Below are positions 15,674 through 16,143 of a stretch of 16,143 bases of DNA, piece after piece. Position 1 is the first letter of the stretch. Every line of letters begins with the position of its first letter. The notes below the pieces were generated by a model that was not told where the DNA came from, made no database searches, and worked only from the letters and a program-made list of their open reading frames with translations. The stretch is from Coprococcus sp. (GTDB lineage Bacteria > Bacillota > Clostridia > Lachnospirales > Lachnospiraceae). The translations under genes and the position numbers were made by a program. The stretch covers positions 1 to 16,143 of the forward strand of contig JAEDHX010000044.1 in the NCBI GenBank assembly GCA_016296785.1. Direction: 5' to 3'.

Positions 15674-15720
15674 ATAACAACAAAGAAACAACAAAGATAA
15701 CAAACAAAGAAACAACAAAG
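15674..15720 (+). repeat. A/C-rich tandem repeat between subunit and large protein
   Basis: Two adjoining units, 15674-15696 (23 nt) and 15697-15720 (24 nt), are identical apart from one extra A, and each is itself made of CAAAGAAA/CAACAAAG pieces. The surrounding gap (15632-15756) is unusually A- and C-rich and almost without T or G. It would be an unstructured mRNA stretch ahead of the next gene's ribosome binding site (AGAAGG just before 15750). Confidence 0.7.
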
Positions 15721-15756
15721 AAAAAAAGATTAAGAACTAAAAAAGAAGGCTATATT

Positions 15757-16143
15757 ATGAGACGTAGAATCATTAAGTTGAAAAATCGTATAATAGCATT
15801 TACATTGGCGTCTGCAATGTTGCTTACAATGATGACTGCTACTTCGTCATTAGACAATAACGAGCAGTCTGTTCTTGCTGCGCCTCAAAATACAGAAAAT
15901 AGTGCAAATATAGAAGAATCTACTACCGAGACTGATACTACAACAAGTGAAGCAACAACAAGTGAAGCGGAAACTGCCAAGGCAGAAGATATAACAAGCG
16001 AAGCTGCAACTACCAAGGCAGACGATACAACAAGCGAAACGTCAACTACGGAGACTGAGACAACAACAGAGGAAACCACAGCTGCCACAACTCCTGAGAT
16101 TGAAACATATGCAGAAGAAGAGATAGAGCTGGAGGCTACTCTT
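15757..16143 (+). CDS. N-terminus of a second large secreted surface protein (3' end beyond window)
   Basis: ATG at 15757 with AGAAGG upstream; the frame stays open for 129 codons to the right edge. A very basic start (MRRRIIKLKNR) is followed by a hydrophobic core at about 12-29, then a probable signal peptidase site, possibly after SVLA (residue 41). From about 45 on it is a Thr/Glu/Ala-rich low-complexity linker with imperfect units such as TTSEATTSEAETAKAED and EAATTKADDTTSETST, ending IETYAEEEIELEATL. The giant at 3810 also has an acidic linker after its signal peptide (IETEAEAVLAEAGN). By position and design this is probably another giant GLUG-type protein, but no repeat domain is visible inside the window. 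Such linkers usually bridge the cell-wall zone. Confidence 0.75.
   Translation, partial: MRRRIIKLKNRIIAFTLASAMLLTMMTATSSLDNNEQSVLAAPQNTENSANIEESTTETDTTTSEATTSEAETAKAEDITSEAATTKADDTTSETSTTETETTTEETTAATTPEIETYAEEEIELEATL

Noticed and set aside
15885..16088. Minus-strand 67-codon Val/Ser-rich frame
   Set aside because: It is the antisense shadow of the Thr/Glu-rich linker of the large secreted protein.

Overview
The window looks like an AT-rich Firmicutes genome, most probably a Lachnospiraceae-type gut or rumen Clostridia. The evidence is strong GGAGG-type ribosome binding sites, signal peptides of the SipW-dependent (TasA/camelysin-like) kind, very long GLUG-repeat beta-helix surface proteins and a small XRE regulator of a type common in that family. 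The family assignment is inference from gene style; no rRNA or tRNA is present to confirm it.

Layout. (1) 1-545: the 3' end of a secreted, probably SipW-dependent surface protein. (2) 546-1181: no gene, but a composite repeat element made of three copies of a 23-25 bp GC-rich palindrome, a 23-bp-arm hairpin and a very long (about 330 nt) imperfect hairpin, followed by a candidate sigma-A promoter. (3) 1182-13787: a four-gene same-strand operon. Three small proteins with SipW-type N-terminal signals (306, 234 and 306 aa) are followed by a 3325-aa giant secreted protein built of three GLUG/beta-helix modules plus a roughly 785-residue non-repetitive C-terminal region. (4) 13788-14075: a second element, starting 3 bp after the giant's stop codon just as the first starts 3 bp after the first gene's stop. 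(5) 14076-14390, minus strand: a small XRE-family repressor-like gene whose last codons lie inside a decayed copy of the palindrome; an intact copy lies behind its start. (6) 14529-16143: a second, shorter surface-protein cluster with its own promoter, comprising a paralogue of the third subunit (323 aa) and the beginning of another large secreted protein with a Thr/Glu-rich linker.

How the genes may work together. The subunit-then-giant arrangement occurs twice, and the last small subunit before each giant belongs to one family. I infer a cell-surface assembly in which small SipW-processed subunits anchor, polymerise with or display a giant beta-helix protein. No SipW peptidase, sortase or LPXTG signal is in the window, so the processing and anchoring partners must be elsewhere.

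The most unusual DNA is the palindrome family. Five recognisable copies, one partial copy and one decayed copy border hairpins that share an architecture but not a sequence, sit directly at gene 3' ends, and appear to have trimmed the XRE gene.
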